From Roseovarius sp. (GTDB lineage Bacteria > Pseudomonadota > Alphaproteobacteria > Rhodobacterales > Rhodobacteraceae), in NCBI RefSeq assembly GCF_030373445.1, contig NZ_JAUCYU010000010.1, forward strand, positions 144,999-208,998: a DNA stretch of 64,000 bases, written 5' to 3'. Below the pieces are notes generated by a model. It was given only the letters and a program-made list of their open reading frames with translations, was not told the origin of the DNA and ran no database searches. Position 1 is the first letter of the stretch; the number at the start of each line of letters is the position of its first letter. Below, piece by piece: positions 51,358 to 61,033 of this stretch. A program made the position numbers and the translations under genes.

Positions 51358-51372
51358 TTAATAAATGGTTAA
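51358..51372. promoter_or_regulatory. CtrA box (perfect TTAA-N7-TTAA) between the PAS gene and yicC
   Basis: TTAA at 51358-51361 and 51369-51372 with exact 7-bp spacing. It lies 109 bp upstream of the PAS protein ATG (28 bp from its alternative GTG) and 106 bp upstream of yicC on the other strand, so either could be the target. Confidence 0.65.
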
Positions 51373-51477
51373 CGCCAGATCACGTCCCCGTGCCCGCCGC
51401 CACGCTTGCCCTTGCCCTAGCGAATGGCTAGGACGAGACCCAACCGCACCCGGCAGGGACATGGCAGGAGGACCCGC

Positions 51478-52368
51478 GTGCTCAGATCAATGACGGCTTT
51501 CGCCGCGGCCAAGGGGGCGCAGCACGGCTTTTCCTGGACATGGGAAATGCGCAGCGTCAACGGCAAGGGGCTCGACCTGCGCCTGCGCGTGCCCGACTGG
51601 GTCGAGGGGCTCGAGCCCGGCCTGCGCGCCCGCATCGGCCGCGCGCTCGGGCGCGGCAACGTCTCGCTCAACCTCAAGCTCGCCCGCGACGACGGGGCAG
51701 GGGCGCTGGCGGTCAACGCCGCCCAGCTCGAGGACGTGCTCACCGCCATGGCCGAGGTGGAAAACCGCGCCATGGCCCGCGGCGTCACGCTGGCCCCGGC
51801 CACCGCCGCCGACCTGCTCGGCCTGCGCGGCGTGCTCGACACCGGCGCGGCCGACGAGGACACCGAGGCGCTCCGCACGACCCTGCTGGCCGACTTCGAG
51901 GGGCTGCTCACCGCCTTCCTCGACATGCGCGCGACCGAGGGCCGCGCCCTGGCCGACGTGCTCACCGCCCAGCTCGACGAGATCGAGCGCCTCACGGCTG
52001 ACGCGGCGCAAGCCGCCGAGGCCCGCAAACCGGACATGGAACAGGCCTTCCGCACCGCGCTCGCCCGCGTGATGGACACCGCCGACACCGCCGACGAGGC
52101 CCGCGTCGCCCAGGAACTGGCGCTCCTCGCCGTCAAGGCCGACGTGACCGAGGAGATCGACCGCCTCCGCGCCCATATCGCCGCCGCCCGCGACCTCCTC
52201 GCCAGCGGCAGCCCGGTCGGCCGCAAGCTCGACTTCCTGTCACAGGAATTCAACCGCGAGGCCAACACCCTCTGCTCCAAGGCCCAGAACAAGGCGCTCA
52301 CCGCCACCGGGCTCGAACTCAAGACCGTCATCGACCAGATGCGCGAGCAGGTGCAGAATGTCGAATGA
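51478..52368 (+). CDS. yicC: YicC-family endoribonuclease
   Basis: 296 residues. Begins VLRSMTAFAAAKG, the usual YicC start (MIRSMTAF-like), and ends with the conserved GRKLDFLSQEFNREANTLCSKAQNK stretch (DUF1732). Family members act as RNases affecting small-RNA turnover. The GTG at 51478 has a perfect AGGAGG box 6 bp upstream. Precedes gmk, a pairing widely conserved. Confidence 0.93.
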   Translation: MLRSMTAFAAAKGAQHGFSWTWEMRSVNGKGLDLRLRVPDWVEGLEPGLRARIGRALGRGNVSLNLKLARDDGAGALAVNAAQLEDVLTAMAEVENRAMARGVTLAPATAADLLGLRGVLDTGAADEDTEALRTTLLADFEGLLTAFLDMRATEGRALADVLTAQLDEIERLTADAAQAAEARKPDMEQAFRTALARVMDTADTADEARVAQELALLAVKADVTEEIDRLRAHIAAARDLLASGSPVGRKLDFLSQEFNREANTLCSKAQNKALTATGLELKTVIDQMREQVQNVE

Positions 52369-52430
52369 CACCACGAACCGGAAAGCGGGGAAATTGAGTA
52401 TTTTCGGAAAGATGAAAGGGCAGGGCACCC

Positions 52431-53072
52431 ATGGCTGACCGGCGCGGCCTCCTGATCATCCTCTCCTCGCCCTCGGGCGCGGGCAAATCCACCCTGTCCC
52501 GGCGCCTGCGCGACTGGGACGACACGATCTCCTTCTCGGTCTCCGCCACCACCCGCACCCCGCGCAGCGGCGAGGTGGACGGGCAGGATTACCACTTCAT
52601 GACCGAAACCAACTTCAAGCGCGCGGTCAGCGCCGGCCAGATGCTCGAACATGCCCATGTCTTCGGCAATTTCTACGGCTCGCCGCGCGGGCCCGTGGAA
52701 GAGGCCATAGGGCAGGGGCGCGACGTGCTCTTCGACATCGACTGGCAGGGCGCCCAGCAGATCCAGAACTCCGGCCTCGGCCAGCACACGCTGTCGATCT
52801 TCATCCTGCCCCCCTCCATCGCCGAGCTGCGCGCCCGCCTCGTCAAGCGCGGGCAGGACGCGCCCGACGTGGTCTCGAAACGGATGCAGAAAAGCTGGGA
52901 CGAGATCAGCCACTGGGGCGAATACGACTACGTGCTCATCAACGACGATCTCGACGCCACCGATGAGCGGCTGAAAAGCATCGTCACCGCCGCCCGTCTC
53001 AAGCGCATCCAGCAGCCGGGCCTCAACGCCCATGTGCAGAAACTCCAGCAGGAATTCGAGGAGAACACATGA
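52431..53072 (+). CDS. gmk: Guanylate kinase
   Basis: 213 residues. P-loop [16 protein letters not shown], the GMP-binding [21 protein letters not shown] and FYGSPRG, and [13 protein letters not shown] are all intact. Converts GMP to GDP. Follows yicC by 62 bp and overlaps the next gene by 4 bp. Confidence 0.97.
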   Translation: MADRRGLLIILSSPSGAGKSTLSRRLRDWDDTISFSVSATTRTPRSGEVDGQDYHFMTETNFKRAVSAGQMLEHAHVFGNFYGSPRGPVEEAIGQGRDVLFDIDWQGAQQIQNSGLGQHTLSIFILPPSIAELRARLVKRGQDAPDVVSKRMQKSWDEISHWGEYDYVLINDDLDATDERLKSIVTAARLKRIQQPGLNAHVQKLQQEFEENT

Positions 53073-53590
53073 CCATCTACGCCCTCGACGGCCACACCCC
53101 GCAGCTTGCCGACGACACCTGGGTCGCCCCCGACGCCAACCTGATCGGGCAGGTGATCCTCGAGGACGGCGCCTCCGTCTGGTTCGGCGCCACGCTGCGC
53201 GGCGACAACGAGCCCATCACCATCGGCCGTGGCTCGAACGTGCAGGAAAACTGCGTCATGCACACCGACATGGGCTTCCCCCTCACCATCGGCGAGAACT
53301 GCACCATCGGCCACAAGGTCATGCTGCATGGCTGCACGATCGGCAACAACAGCCTCGTCGGCATGGGCGCCACCATTTTGAACGGCGCGAAGATCGGCAA
53401 TAACTGCCTGATCGGCGCGGGCGCGCTCATCACCGAGGGCAAGGAAATCCCCGACGGCAGCCTCGTCATGGGCGCCCCCGGCCGGGTCATCCGCCAGCTC
53501 GACGAGAAGGCGCTCCAGTCCGTCACCTACGGCGCCATCCACTACCAGGAGAACATGCGCCGCTACCGCGACGGGCTCAAGGCGGTCTGA
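53069..53590 (+). CDS. Gamma carbonic anhydrase-like / hexapeptide-repeat protein
   Basis: 173 residues of left-handed beta-helix repeats. The zinc-binding His residues typical of the gamma carbonic anhydrase/YrdA/PaaY group appear in [21 protein letters not shown]. It probably forms a trimer. Whether it hydrates CO2 is unknown; many homologues show no or conditional activity. Starts inside the gmk stop and precedes phoR by 18 bp. Confidence 0.88.
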   Translation: MTIYALDGHTPQLADDTWVAPDANLIGQVILEDGASVWFGATLRGDNEPITIGRGSNVQENCVMHTDMGFPLTIGENCTIGHKVMLHGCTIGNNSLVGMGATILNGAKIGNNCLIGAGALITEGKEIPDGSLVMGAPGRVIRQLDEKALQSVTYGAIHYQENMRRYRDGLKAV

Positions 53591-53608
53591 CGGGGGCAGC
53601 GACAGGCG

Positions 53609-54667
53609 ATGAACGCCGACAACATCTCGTCGCTCCTCAGCGCCATCCCGCTCCCCTCGGTCCTGATCGGCCGGGGCGAGCGCATCCTCGGCGCCAATGA
53701 CCGCGCGCTGCAGCTCCTGGGGCAGGGCATCGTCGGGCGCCATTTCATCACCGCCCTGCGCCAGCCCTCGATCCTCGACGCGATCGAGGCCGCCCTGCGC
53801 GACCGCCAGCCGCGCACCACCCGCTACCTCTCCTCCGACGGCACGCAGGACACCACCTTCGACGTCACCTGTTCCCCGGTCCAGACCGAGGCCGGCCACG
53901 GCGTGCTCGTCTGTTTCGAGGATGTCACCCATCTCGAACAGGCCGGCCAGATGCGCCGCGATTTCGTCGCCAATGTCAGCCACGAACTGCGCAGCCCGCT
54001 CACCGCCCTGCTGGGCTTCATCGAAACCCTGCGCGGGCCCGCGAAGGGCGACGCGGCGGCCTCCGAACGCTTCCTCGGCACCATGCAGGACGAGGCACAG
54101 CGCATGGAACGGCTCGTCCGCGACCTGCTCTCGCTCTCCCGCGTCGAGGGGCAGGAACGCGTCCGCCCCACCGACCCGGTCGACCTCTGCCGCCTGATCG
54201 GCACCGTCCGCCACGCGCTGGCCCCGCTCGCGGCCGATCACGGCGTCACCCTCCTGGCCGACCTGCCCGAAACCCCGATCGTCGTGCCGGGCGATGCCGA
54301 CCAGCTTCAGCAGGTGATCACCAACCTGACCGAGAACGCCGTCAAGTATGGCGGGCAGGGCAAGACGGTGCACGTCTCCCTGACCACCACCGAGCAGGAG
54401 CCGCTGGTGCGCGGGCCCGCCGCCGTGATCTCCGTCCGCGACGAGGGGGCGGGCATCGACCCGGTCCACATCCCGCGCCTCACCGAACGCTTCTACCGGG
54501 TCGACAGCCACCGCTCCCGCGCCATGGGCGGCACCGGGCTCGGCCTCGCCATCGTCAAGCACATCGTCGGGCGCCACCGCGGCCGCCTGCGAATCGAATC
54601 GCGCCCCGGCGAGGGCAGCGTCTTCCGCGTCGTCCTGCCCCGCGACAGCGCCCAGCAGGCCCGCTGA
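53609..54667 (+). CDS. phoR: Phosphate-regulon sensor histidine kinase PhoR (no membrane segment)
   Basis: 352 residues. The order is a PAS domain (about residues 10-105), HisKA with His125 in FVANVSHELRSPLTALLGF, and HATPase with NLTENAVKYG, DEGAGID and GGTGLGLAIVKHIVGRH. Classical PhoR has N-terminal membrane helices; here the protein begins directly with PAS and no longer start exists before the upstream stop, so it looks cytosolic or tethered only through PhoU/Pst. Position immediately before pstS and homology identify it as PhoR. Confidence 0.9.
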   Translation: MNADNISSLLSAIPLPSVLIGRGERILGANDRALQLLGQGIVGRHFITALRQPSILDAIEAALRDRQPRTTRYLSSDGTQDTTFDVTCSPVQTEAGHGVLVCFEDVTHLEQAGQMRRDFVANVSHELRSPLTALLGFIETLRGPAKGDAAASERFLGTMQDEAQRMERLVRDLLSLSRVEGQERVRPTDPVDLCRLIGTVRHALAPLAADHGVTLLADLPETPIVVPGDADQLQQVITNLTENAVKYGGQGKTVHVSLTTTEQEPLVRGPAAVISVRDEGAGIDPVHIPRLTERFYRVDSHRSRAMGGTGLGLAIVKHIVGRHRGRLRIESRPGEGSVFRVVLPRDSAQQAR

Positions 54668-54737
54668 CCCCGCCCGCCACGGCCCCCGGGCGGGCGACCC
54701 CGCGTCAGTACGGCGATTTTCCCCAACAACTTCCGCG

Positions 54738-54766
54738 CTGTCATAAAACCGTTACATCCCTGTAAC
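54738..54766 (+). promoter_or_regulatory. Pho box array (three PhoB half-sites) upstream of pstS
   Basis: CTGTCAT (54738), CCGTTAC (54749) and CTGTAAC (54760), each followed by a 4-bp A/T-rich or similar spacer, repeat at exact 11-bp intervals. That is one and a half PhoB sites, a common arrangement. It lies in the phoR-pstS gap, 84 bp before the pstS ATG, indicating phosphate-starvation induction. Confidence 0.85.
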
Positions 54767-54849
54767 AAAAGCGTCGTGCCCGGGGACTAGCAGAGCGGGC
54801 AAGGCCATCTGCTGTTGTGGCCCGTCAAAACCGAAATCAGGAGCTATCC

Positions 54850-55890
54850 ATGTCCTTTGTGAAACTGACCGCCTCCTCGCTGGCGATCGCTGCCGTTTCC
54901 GCTACCGCTGCTGCCGCCCGTGACAACGTGCAGGTCGCCGGGTCCTCGACCGTGCTGCCCTACGCCTCGATCGTGGCCGAGCTCTTCGGCGAAAACACCG
55001 ATTTCCCGACCCCGGTCGTCGAATCGGGCGGCTCGTCGGCCGGCCTCAAGCGCTTCTGCGAAGGCGTGGGCGAGAACACCATCGATGTCGCCAACGCCTC
55101 GCGCGCCATCCGCGAAAAAGAGATCAAGGCCTGCGCCGACAACGGCGTCACCGACATCATCGAAGTCCGCATCGGCTATGACGGCATCGTCTTCGCCAGC
55201 CAGCAGTCGGGCCCCGAGTTCACCGCGTTCGAGCCCTCCGACATCTTCAACGCCATCGGCGCCAAGGTGATGGTCGACGGCGAAGTGGTCGACAACCCCC
55301 ACACCAACTGGTCCGACTTCAACAGCGACCTGCCCGAAGCCGAGATCGCGATGTTCATCCCCGGCACCAAGCACGGCACCCGTGAAGTCTTCGAAGACAA
55401 GGTGCTGCTGGAAGGCTGCGAAGCCACCGGCGCCATGCAGGCCATGATGGATGGCGGCATGAACGAGGACGACGCCGAGGATGCCTGCCTCGACGTGCGC
55501 ACCGACGGCAAGTCGGTCGACATCGACGGCGACTACACCGAGACCCTGGCCCGCATCGACGCCAACACCAACGGCATCGGCGTCTTCGGCCTCGCGTTCT
55601 ACGAGAACAACACCGACAAGCTGAAGGTCGCCACCATGGGCGGCATCGAGCCCACGACCGAGTCGATCGCCTCCGGCGAATACCCGGTCTCGCGCCCGCT
55701 GTTCTTCTACGTCAAGAAAGCCCATATCGGCGTGATCCCCGGCCTCAAGGAATACGCCCAGTTCTTCGTCGCCGACGAGATCGCAGGCCCGGGCGGCCCG
55801 CTCTCCAACTACGGCCTCGTGGCCGATCCGGAACTGGCCGACACCCAGTCCAAGGTCGAGAACGAAACGACCATGAGCGAAAGCATGTAA
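54850..55890 (+). CDS. pstS: Phosphate-binding protein PstS
   Basis: 346 residues. Sec signal peptide (LTASSLAIAAVSATAAAA) and the phosphate-site motif VQVAGSSTVLPYASIV, then ESGGSSAGLKRFCEG and NASRAI. High-affinity periplasmic receptor for the PstCAB transporter. AGGAG precedes the ATG at 54850. First gene behind the Pho box. Confidence 0.95.
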   Translation: MSFVKLTASSLAIAAVSATAAAARDNVQVAGSSTVLPYASIVAELFGENTDFPTPVVESGGSSAGLKRFCEGVGENTIDVANASRAIREKEIKACADNGVTDIIEVRIGYDGIVFASQQSGPEFTAFEPSDIFNAIGAKVMVDGEVVDNPHTNWSDFNSDLPEAEIAMFIPGTKHGTREVFEDKVLLEGCEATGAMQAMMDGGMNEDDAEDACLDVRTDGKSVDIDGDYTETLARIDANTNGIGVFGLAFYENNTDKLKVATMGGIEPTTESIASGEYPVSRPLFFYVKKAHIGVIPGLKEYAQFFVADEIAGPGGPLSNYGLVADPELADTQSKVENETTMSESM

Positions 55891-55907
55891 TCAGGCTCTG
55901 CCTGACC

Positions 55908-55932
55908 GGGGGCGGCAGATTTCGCCGCCCCC
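55908..55932 (+). promoter_or_regulatory. Stable hairpin between pstS and pstC
   Basis: Nine-base perfect arms GGGGGCGGC (55908-55916) and GCCGCCCCC (55924-55932) around AGATTTC, with a TTTT tract only 10 bp later. Likely a partial terminator or mRNA-stabilising 3' end that keeps PstS far above the permease, as in other binding-protein operons. Confidence 0.6.
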
Positions 55933-55979
55933 GCCACGCCTTTTAGGACATTTTTCACAACCAAGGGGATGGGGGGCAC

Positions 55980-57452
55980 ATGCCTTTACTCTGGCTCATC
56001 TTGATCGTGCTCGCGATCGCGGTGGCGGGCTACGTTCTTGGCCGGCAGCGCGCACTCGCCAGCGCCGGGGGCGACAGCCGCGGGCTGCATTCGCTGCCCT
56101 CCTATTACGGGTCCAACGTGGCCATCAAGGCCATCGTGCCGGCCTTCCTGCTGCTCGTCGCGTGGCTGCTGATCCAGCCCATCTACGTGGGCAACACCAT
56201 CTCCGGCATGATCCCTGAAAGCTCGGTCAAGGAAGGCTCCTCCCTCGGGCTGGTGATGGCCGAGGTGCGCCGCGCCGCGAACGGCCTCGACGCCGCCGTG
56301 GCCCAGGGCCTGATGACCGATGACGAGGCCCGCAACCTCCGCGCCGACTTCACCGATGTCACCCAGCGCCTGCGCGACGCGGGCTCGATCGTCACCTCCG
56401 AAGTGACCCAGCCGATCCTCCGCGCGGCCCAGCGGTACCGGATCATGAACGACACCGGCAACCTGATCATGACCATCGCGGTGCTGATCCTCGCGGTGCT
56501 GGGCTTCCTCTACGGCCTCCGCGAAAGCCGGGCCGAGTTCCGCGCCCGCAACGTGGTCGAGCACAGCGTGCGCGCCATCCTCGTCGGCGCCGCCTCCATC
56601 GCCATCCTCACCACCATCGGCATCGTCCTGTCGCTGGTCTTCAACACGATCGAGTTCTTCCGCCTCTACCCGGCCGCCGATTTCTTCCTCGGCACCAACT
56701 GGGCGCCCAGCTTCTCGGGCCGCGGCGGCAGCTCCGACCTCGGTGTCCTGCCGCTGCTCTGGGGTACGTTCTACATCTCCATCGTGGCCCTCGCGGTGGC
56801 CGTGCCAATCGGCCTCTTCGCCGCCATCTACCTTTCCGAATACGCCAGCCCCCGCATCCGCGCCTTCGCCAAGCCGATGCTCGAGGTGCTGGCCGGCATC
56901 CCGACCATCGTCTACGGCCTCTTCGCGCTGCTGACGGTCGGGCCGCTGCTGCTGAAGGTCTTCGGCGACAACGGGCTCGACTGGATGCAATCGGGCACGG
57001 CGGTGATGACGGCGGGGCTGGTCATGGGCATCATGCTCATCCCCTTCGTCTCCTCGCTCTCCGACGACATCATCAACTCGGTTCCGCAGGCCATGCGCGA
57101 CGGCTCCTACGGCCTCGGCGCCACCAAGTCGGAAACCATCAAGCAGGTCGTCCTTCCCGCCGCCCTGCCGGGCATCGTCGGCGCCATCCTCCTGGCGGCT
57201 TCCCGCGCCATCGGCGAGACCATGATCGTGGTCCTAGGGGCAGGGGCCGCGGCCCGGCTCTCGCTCAACCCCTTCGAGGCGATGACCACCGTGACCGCCA
57301 AGATCGTCAGCCAGCTCACCGGTGACGCCGATTTTGCCTCTCCAGAGGCACTCGTCGCCTTCGCCCTCGGCATGACACTCTTCGTCATCACGCTCTGCCT
57401 CAACATCTTCGCGCTCTACATCGTGCGCAAATACCGGGAGCAATACGAATGA
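55980..57452 (+). CDS. pstC: Phosphate ABC transporter permease PstC
   Basis: 490 residues, about 170 longer than E. coli PstC. The N-terminal third has an extra membrane helix, a helical periplasmic stretch (VMAEVRRAANGLDAAVAQG) and another helix. The C-terminal part is the usual six-helix permease with the coupling-helix EAA loop (QAMRDGSYGLGATKSETIKQVVLPAALPGI). Overlaps pstA by 4 bp. Confidence 0.93.
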   Translation: MPLLWLILIVLAIAVAGYVLGRQRALASAGGDSRGLHSLPSYYGSNVAIKAIVPAFLLLVAWLLIQPIYVGNTISGMIPESSVKEGSSLGLVMAEVRRAANGLDAAVAQGLMTDDEARNLRADFTDVTQRLRDAGSIVTSEVTQPILRAAQRYRIMNDTGNLIMTIAVLILAVLGFLYGLRESRAEFRARNVVEHSVRAILVGAASIAILTTIGIVLSLVFNTIEFFRLYPAADFFLGTNWAPSFSGRGGSSDLGVLPLLWGTFYISIVALAVAVPIGLFAAIYLSEYASPRIRAFAKPMLEVLAGIPTIVYGLFALLTVGPLLLKVFGDNGLDWMQSGTAVMTAGLVMGIMLIPFVSSLSDDIINSVPQAMRDGSYGLGATKSETIKQVVLPAALPGIVGAILLAASRAIGETMIVVLGAGAAARLSLNPFEAMTTVTAKIVSQLTGDADFASPEALVAFALGMTLFVITLCLNIFALYIVRKYREQYE

Positions 57453-58777
57453 CTGATGCGACCCTGAATGGCAGCGGCCCGGGCAAGAGCAGCTCGCTCA
57501 CCGCCCGCGACGCCCGCACCAAACGCCGCAACGCCTCCGAGAAGCGCTTCCAGGCCTACGGCATGATCGCCATCGGCATCGGGCTGTTCTTCCTCGTGGT
57601 GCTCGCGTTCACAATCATCCGCTCCGGCATCCCGGCCTTCACCAAGACCGTGGTCGATGTCGAGTTCACCATCACCCAGGCCGAGTACGAGGCCGCCGAA
57701 AGCGAGCTCTTCAAGACCAAGGCCTACCAGGACCTGTTCATCTCCAAGCTCGAAGCCCAGCTCCAGGAGCGCGGGCTCGAGGTCGATTTCGACGCCGACG
57801 CCATCGAGCGCCTGCTTGGCAAGACCGGCGGCACGATCCGCGAGTACTACCAGGGCAACTCGAACATGCTGGGCGAACCCGTCCGCTTCGAACTCGCCGC
57901 CTCCTCCCGCGTCGACGGCTATTTCAACGGCCGCGTCACCCGCGAAGGGATGCAGGACAGCCGCTTCCTGATGAAGACCGACCTCGACATCGTCGACGCG
58001 CTCCACGAGGCCGGGATCATGAAATCCGCCTTCAACTGGAACTTCATCACCGGCGCCGATTCCGGCGTCGACAACCCCGGCGGGGCAGGGATCGGCGCCT
58101 CGGTCGTGGGCTCGTTCTTCATGATGCTGGTCGTGCTGCTGCTCTCGCTGCCCATCGGCGTCGCGGCCTCCATCTACCTCGAGGAATTCGCGCCCCAGAA
58201 CCGCTTCACCGACCTGATCGAGGTGAACATCTCCAACCTCGCCGCGGTGCCCTCCATCGTCTTCGGCATCCTCGGGCTCGCGGTCTTCATCCAGTTCATG
58301 CACCTGCCGCAATCGGCCCCGCTGGTGGGCGGGCTGGTGCTCACCCTGATGACCCTGCCCACCATCATCATCTCCACCCGCGCCTCGCTCAAGGCGGTCC
58401 CGCCGTCCATCCGCGACGCGGCCCTCGGCGTCGGCGCCTCCAAGATGCAGGCGGTCTTCCACCACGTCCTGCCGCTCGCCATGCCCGGCATCCTCACCGG
58501 CACCATCATCGGGTTGGCCCAGGCGCTCGGCGAAACCGCGCCGCTTCTCCTGATCGGCATGGTGGGCTTCGTCGCCCGCGGCTACCCGGACGGCATCGTC
58601 GCCGGCTTCACCGACCCGAACTCGGCCATGCCCGCCCAGATCTACACCTGGGCCGCCCGCGCCGACGTGGCCTTCTACGAAAAGGCCTGGGGCGGTATCA
58701 TCGTGCTGCTGGTCTTCCTGCTCACGATGAACATCCTCGCCATCATTCTGCGCCGCCGCTTCGAGCGCCGCTGGTAA
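57449..58777 (+). CDS. pstA: Phosphate ABC transporter permease PstA
   Basis: 442 residues, also long. The N-terminal about 200 residues are a DUF3333-type extension: one membrane helix (AIGIGLFFLVVLAFTII) and a charged periplasmic domain. The permease core carries the EAA loop PPSIRDAALGVGASKMQAVFHHVLPLAMPGI. Extended PstC and PstA occur together in many alphaproteobacteria. Coupled to pstC by a 4-bp overlap. Confidence 0.93.
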   Translation: MTDATLNGSGPGKSSSLTARDARTKRRNASEKRFQAYGMIAIGIGLFFLVVLAFTIIRSGIPAFTKTVVDVEFTITQAEYEAAESELFKTKAYQDLFISKLEAQLQERGLEVDFDADAIERLLGKTGGTIREYYQGNSNMLGEPVRFELAASSRVDGYFNGRVTREGMQDSRFLMKTDLDIVDALHEAGIMKSAFNWNFITGADSGVDNPGGAGIGASVVGSFFMMLVVLLLSLPIGVAASIYLEEFAPQNRFTDLIEVNISNLAAVPSIVFGILGLAVFIQFMHLPQSAPLVGGLVLTLMTLPTIIISTRASLKAVPPSIRDAALGVGASKMQAVFHHVLPLAMPGILTGTIIGLAQALGETAPLLLIGMVGFVARGYPDGIVAGFTDPNSAMPAQIYTWAARADVAFYEKAWGGIIVLLVFLLTMNILAIILRRRFERRW

Positions 58778-58792
58778 TCAAGGACAGACCTC

Positions 58793-59590
58793 ATGTATGA
58801 CACCCCCAATACGGAGAGAACCGTGACCAGGAACGAAACCAAGTTCTCCGCCCGAAAGGTGCAGGTCTATTACGGCGACACCCACGCCATCAAGGACGTG
58901 GACGTCGACATCGAGGACAAGACCGTCACGGCCTTCATCGGCCCCTCGGGCTGCGGCAAATCCACCTTCCTGCGCTGCCTGAACCGGATGAACGACACCA
59001 TCGACGTCTGCCGCGTCGAGGGCGACATCCTGCTCGACGGGCAGGACATCTACGACAAGAAGGTCGACCCGGTGCAGCTGCGCGCCAAGGTGGGCATGGT
59101 GTTCCAGAAACCCAACCCGTTCCCCAAGTCGATCTACGACAACATCGCCTACGGCCCCCGAATCCACGGGCTGGCCAAGAACAAGGCCGAGCTCGACGAG
59201 ATCGTCGAGAAATCCCTCCGCCGCGGCGCCATCTGGAACGAGGTGAAGGACAGGCTCCACGCCCCCGGCACCGGCCTCTCCGGCGGCCAGCAACAGCGCC
59301 TCTGCATCGCCCGCGCGGTGGCCACGGAACCCGAAGTGCTGCTGATGGACGAACCCTGTTCCGCCCTCGACCCCATCGCCACCTCCCAGGTCGAGGAACT
59401 GATCGACGAGCTGCGCACCAACTACTCGGTGATCATCGTCACCCACTCGATGCAACAGGCGGCGCGCGTCAGCCAGAAGACGGCCTTCTTCCATCTCGGA
59501 AATCTGGTAGAATTCGGCGAGACCGGCCAGATCTTCACCAACCCCAAGGACGAGCGGACCGAGAGCTACATCACCGGCCGTATCGGGTAA
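58793..59590 (+). CDS. pstB: Phosphate ABC transporter ATP-binding protein PstB
   Basis: 265 residues. Walker [11 protein letters not shown]-loop [10 protein letters not shown], signature LSGGQQQR, Walker [13 protein letters not shown] and switch His in VTHSMQQA. Energises uptake through PstCA. Starts 15 bp after pstA. Confidence 0.97.
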   Translation: MYDTPNTERTVTRNETKFSARKVQVYYGDTHAIKDVDVDIEDKTVTAFIGPSGCGKSTFLRCLNRMNDTIDVCRVEGDILLDGQDIYDKKVDPVQLRAKVGMVFQKPNPFPKSIYDNIAYGPRIHGLAKNKAELDEIVEKSLRRGAIWNEVKDRLHAPGTGLSGGQQQRLCIARAVATEPEVLLMDEPCSALDPIATSQVEELIDELRTNYSVIIVTHSMQQAARVSQKTAFFHLGNLVEFGETGQIFTNPKDERTESYITGRIG

Positions 59591-59599
59591 GGAGCAGAC

Positions 59600-60316
59600 A
59601 TGACCGACACACATATCGCCTCGGCCTTCGACCGGGATCTCGAAACGATCCAGGCGCACATCATGAAGATGGGCGGCCTGGTCGAGGATGCCATCCTCAA
59701 GGCCGCCACCTCGCTCGAAACCCGCGACGAGGAGCTGGCCGAACAGGTCCGCAACGCCGATCGCGCCATCGACGAGCTGGAAGAGCAGATCAACGAGGAA
59801 GCCGCCCGCATCATCGCCGTTCGCCAGCCCGCGGCGGTCGACCTGCGCGTGATCCTCTCGGTGATGAAGATCGCCTCCAACCTCGAGCGCATCGGCGACT
59901 ACGCCAAGAACATGGCCAAGCGCACCACGGTGCTCAGCCAGATGGGCCAGATCCACGGCGCCACCGCCTCGATCCGCCGCATGGCGAAAGAGGTCGAGCG
60001 CATGCTCAAGGACGTGCTCGACGCCTTCGTCCAGCGCGACGCCGGCACCGCCCGCGAGGTCATGCACCGCGACGAGGATGTCGACCAGATGTACAACGCC
60101 CTCTTCCGCGAATTCCTCACCTTCATGATGGAAGACCCGCGCAACATCACCGCCTGCATGCACCTGCATTTCATCGCCAAGAACACCGAGCGGATGGGCG
60201 ACCACGCCACCAACATCGCCGAACAGGTGATCTACCTCGTCACCGGCGAGATCCCCGAGGACAAGCGCCCCAAGAGCGACCGCACCTCGACCGATCCCAG
60301 CGTCGCACCGGCATGA
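59600..60316 (+). CDS. phoU: Phosphate signalling regulator PhoU
   Basis: 238 residues, two three-helix PhoU repeats: HIMKMGGLVEDAILKA, then LERIGDYAKNMAKR in the first and TERMGDHATNIAEQVIYLVTGE in the second, the latter holding the metal-binding E(D)xxxD motif. Links the transporter to PhoR and lowers kinase signalling when phosphate is plentiful. 9 bp after pstB. Confidence 0.96.
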   Translation: MTDTHIASAFDRDLETIQAHIMKMGGLVEDAILKAATSLETRDEELAEQVRNADRAIDELEEQINEEAARIIAVRQPAAVDLRVILSVMKIASNLERIGDYAKNMAKRTTVLSQMGQIHGATASIRRMAKEVERMLKDVLDAFVQRDAGTAREVMHRDEDVDQMYNALFREFLTFMMEDPRNITACMHLHFIAKNTERMGDHATNIAEQVIYLVTGEIPEDKRPKSDRTSTDPSVAPA

Positions 60317-60339
60317 CGCAATGAGCAGGACTTCGAAAA

Positions 60340-61029
60340 ATGGCCTCTGAACAACCCAGCGTTCTTCTGGTCGAAGACGAGCCCGCACAGCGCGAAGTGC
60401 TGGCCTACAACCTCGAAGCCGACGGCTTCGCCGTCACCAAGGCCGAGAATGGCGAGGAGGCGCTGATGCTCGTCGACGAGGCCGCGCCGGACATCATCCT
60501 GCTCGACTGGATGCTGCCCAACGTCTCCGGCATCGAGGTCTGCCGCCAATTGAAAACCCGCGCCTCGACCCGCGGCGTGCCGATCATCATGATCTCCGCC
60601 CGCTCGGAAGAGGTCGACCGGGTCAGGGGGCTGGAAACCGGCGCCGACGACTACGTGGTCAAACCCTATTCGGTCATCGAACTGATGGCCCGCGTGCGCG
60701 CGCAACTGCGCCGCACCCGGCCCTCGACCGTGGGCGAGCGGCTGGAATACGAGGATATCCTGCTCGATTCGGAAACCCACCGCGTCACCCGCGACGGCAA
60801 CCAGCTCAAGCTCGGGCCCACCGAGTTCCGCCTGCTCTCCACCTTCATGGAAAAACCCGGCCGGGTCTGGAGCCGCGAACAACTGCTCGACCGCGTCTGG
60901 GGCAGGGATATCTACGTCGACACCCGCACCGTCGACGTCCATATCGGCCGCCTGCGCAAGGCGCTCTGCCAGCACGGCGGCCAGGACCCCCTCCGCACCG
61001 TCCGCGGCGCCGGCTACGCCCTCGGCTAA
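60340..61029 (+). CDS. phoB: Phosphate-regulon response regulator PhoB
   Basis: 229 residues. Receiver domain with acidic EDE pocket and phosphoacceptor Asp56 in IILLDWMLPN, and a winged-helix DNA-binding domain (LGPTEFRLLSTFMEKPGRVWSREQLLDRVWG) typical of PhoB. It would act on the Pho box upstream of pstS. Last gene of the operon, which therefore runs phoR, pstSCAB, phoU, phoB. Confidence 0.97.
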   Translation: MASEQPSVLLVEDEPAQREVLAYNLEADGFAVTKAENGEEALMLVDEAAPDIILLDWMLPNVSGIEVCRQLKTRASTRGVPIIMISARSEEVDRVRGLETGADDYVVKPYSVIELMARVRAQLRRTRPSTVGERLEYEDILLDSETHRVTRDGNQLKLGPTEFRLLSTFMEKPGRVWSREQLLDRVWGRDIYVDTRTVDVHIGRLRKALCQHGGQDPLRTVRGAGYALG

Positions 61030-61033
61030 CCCA

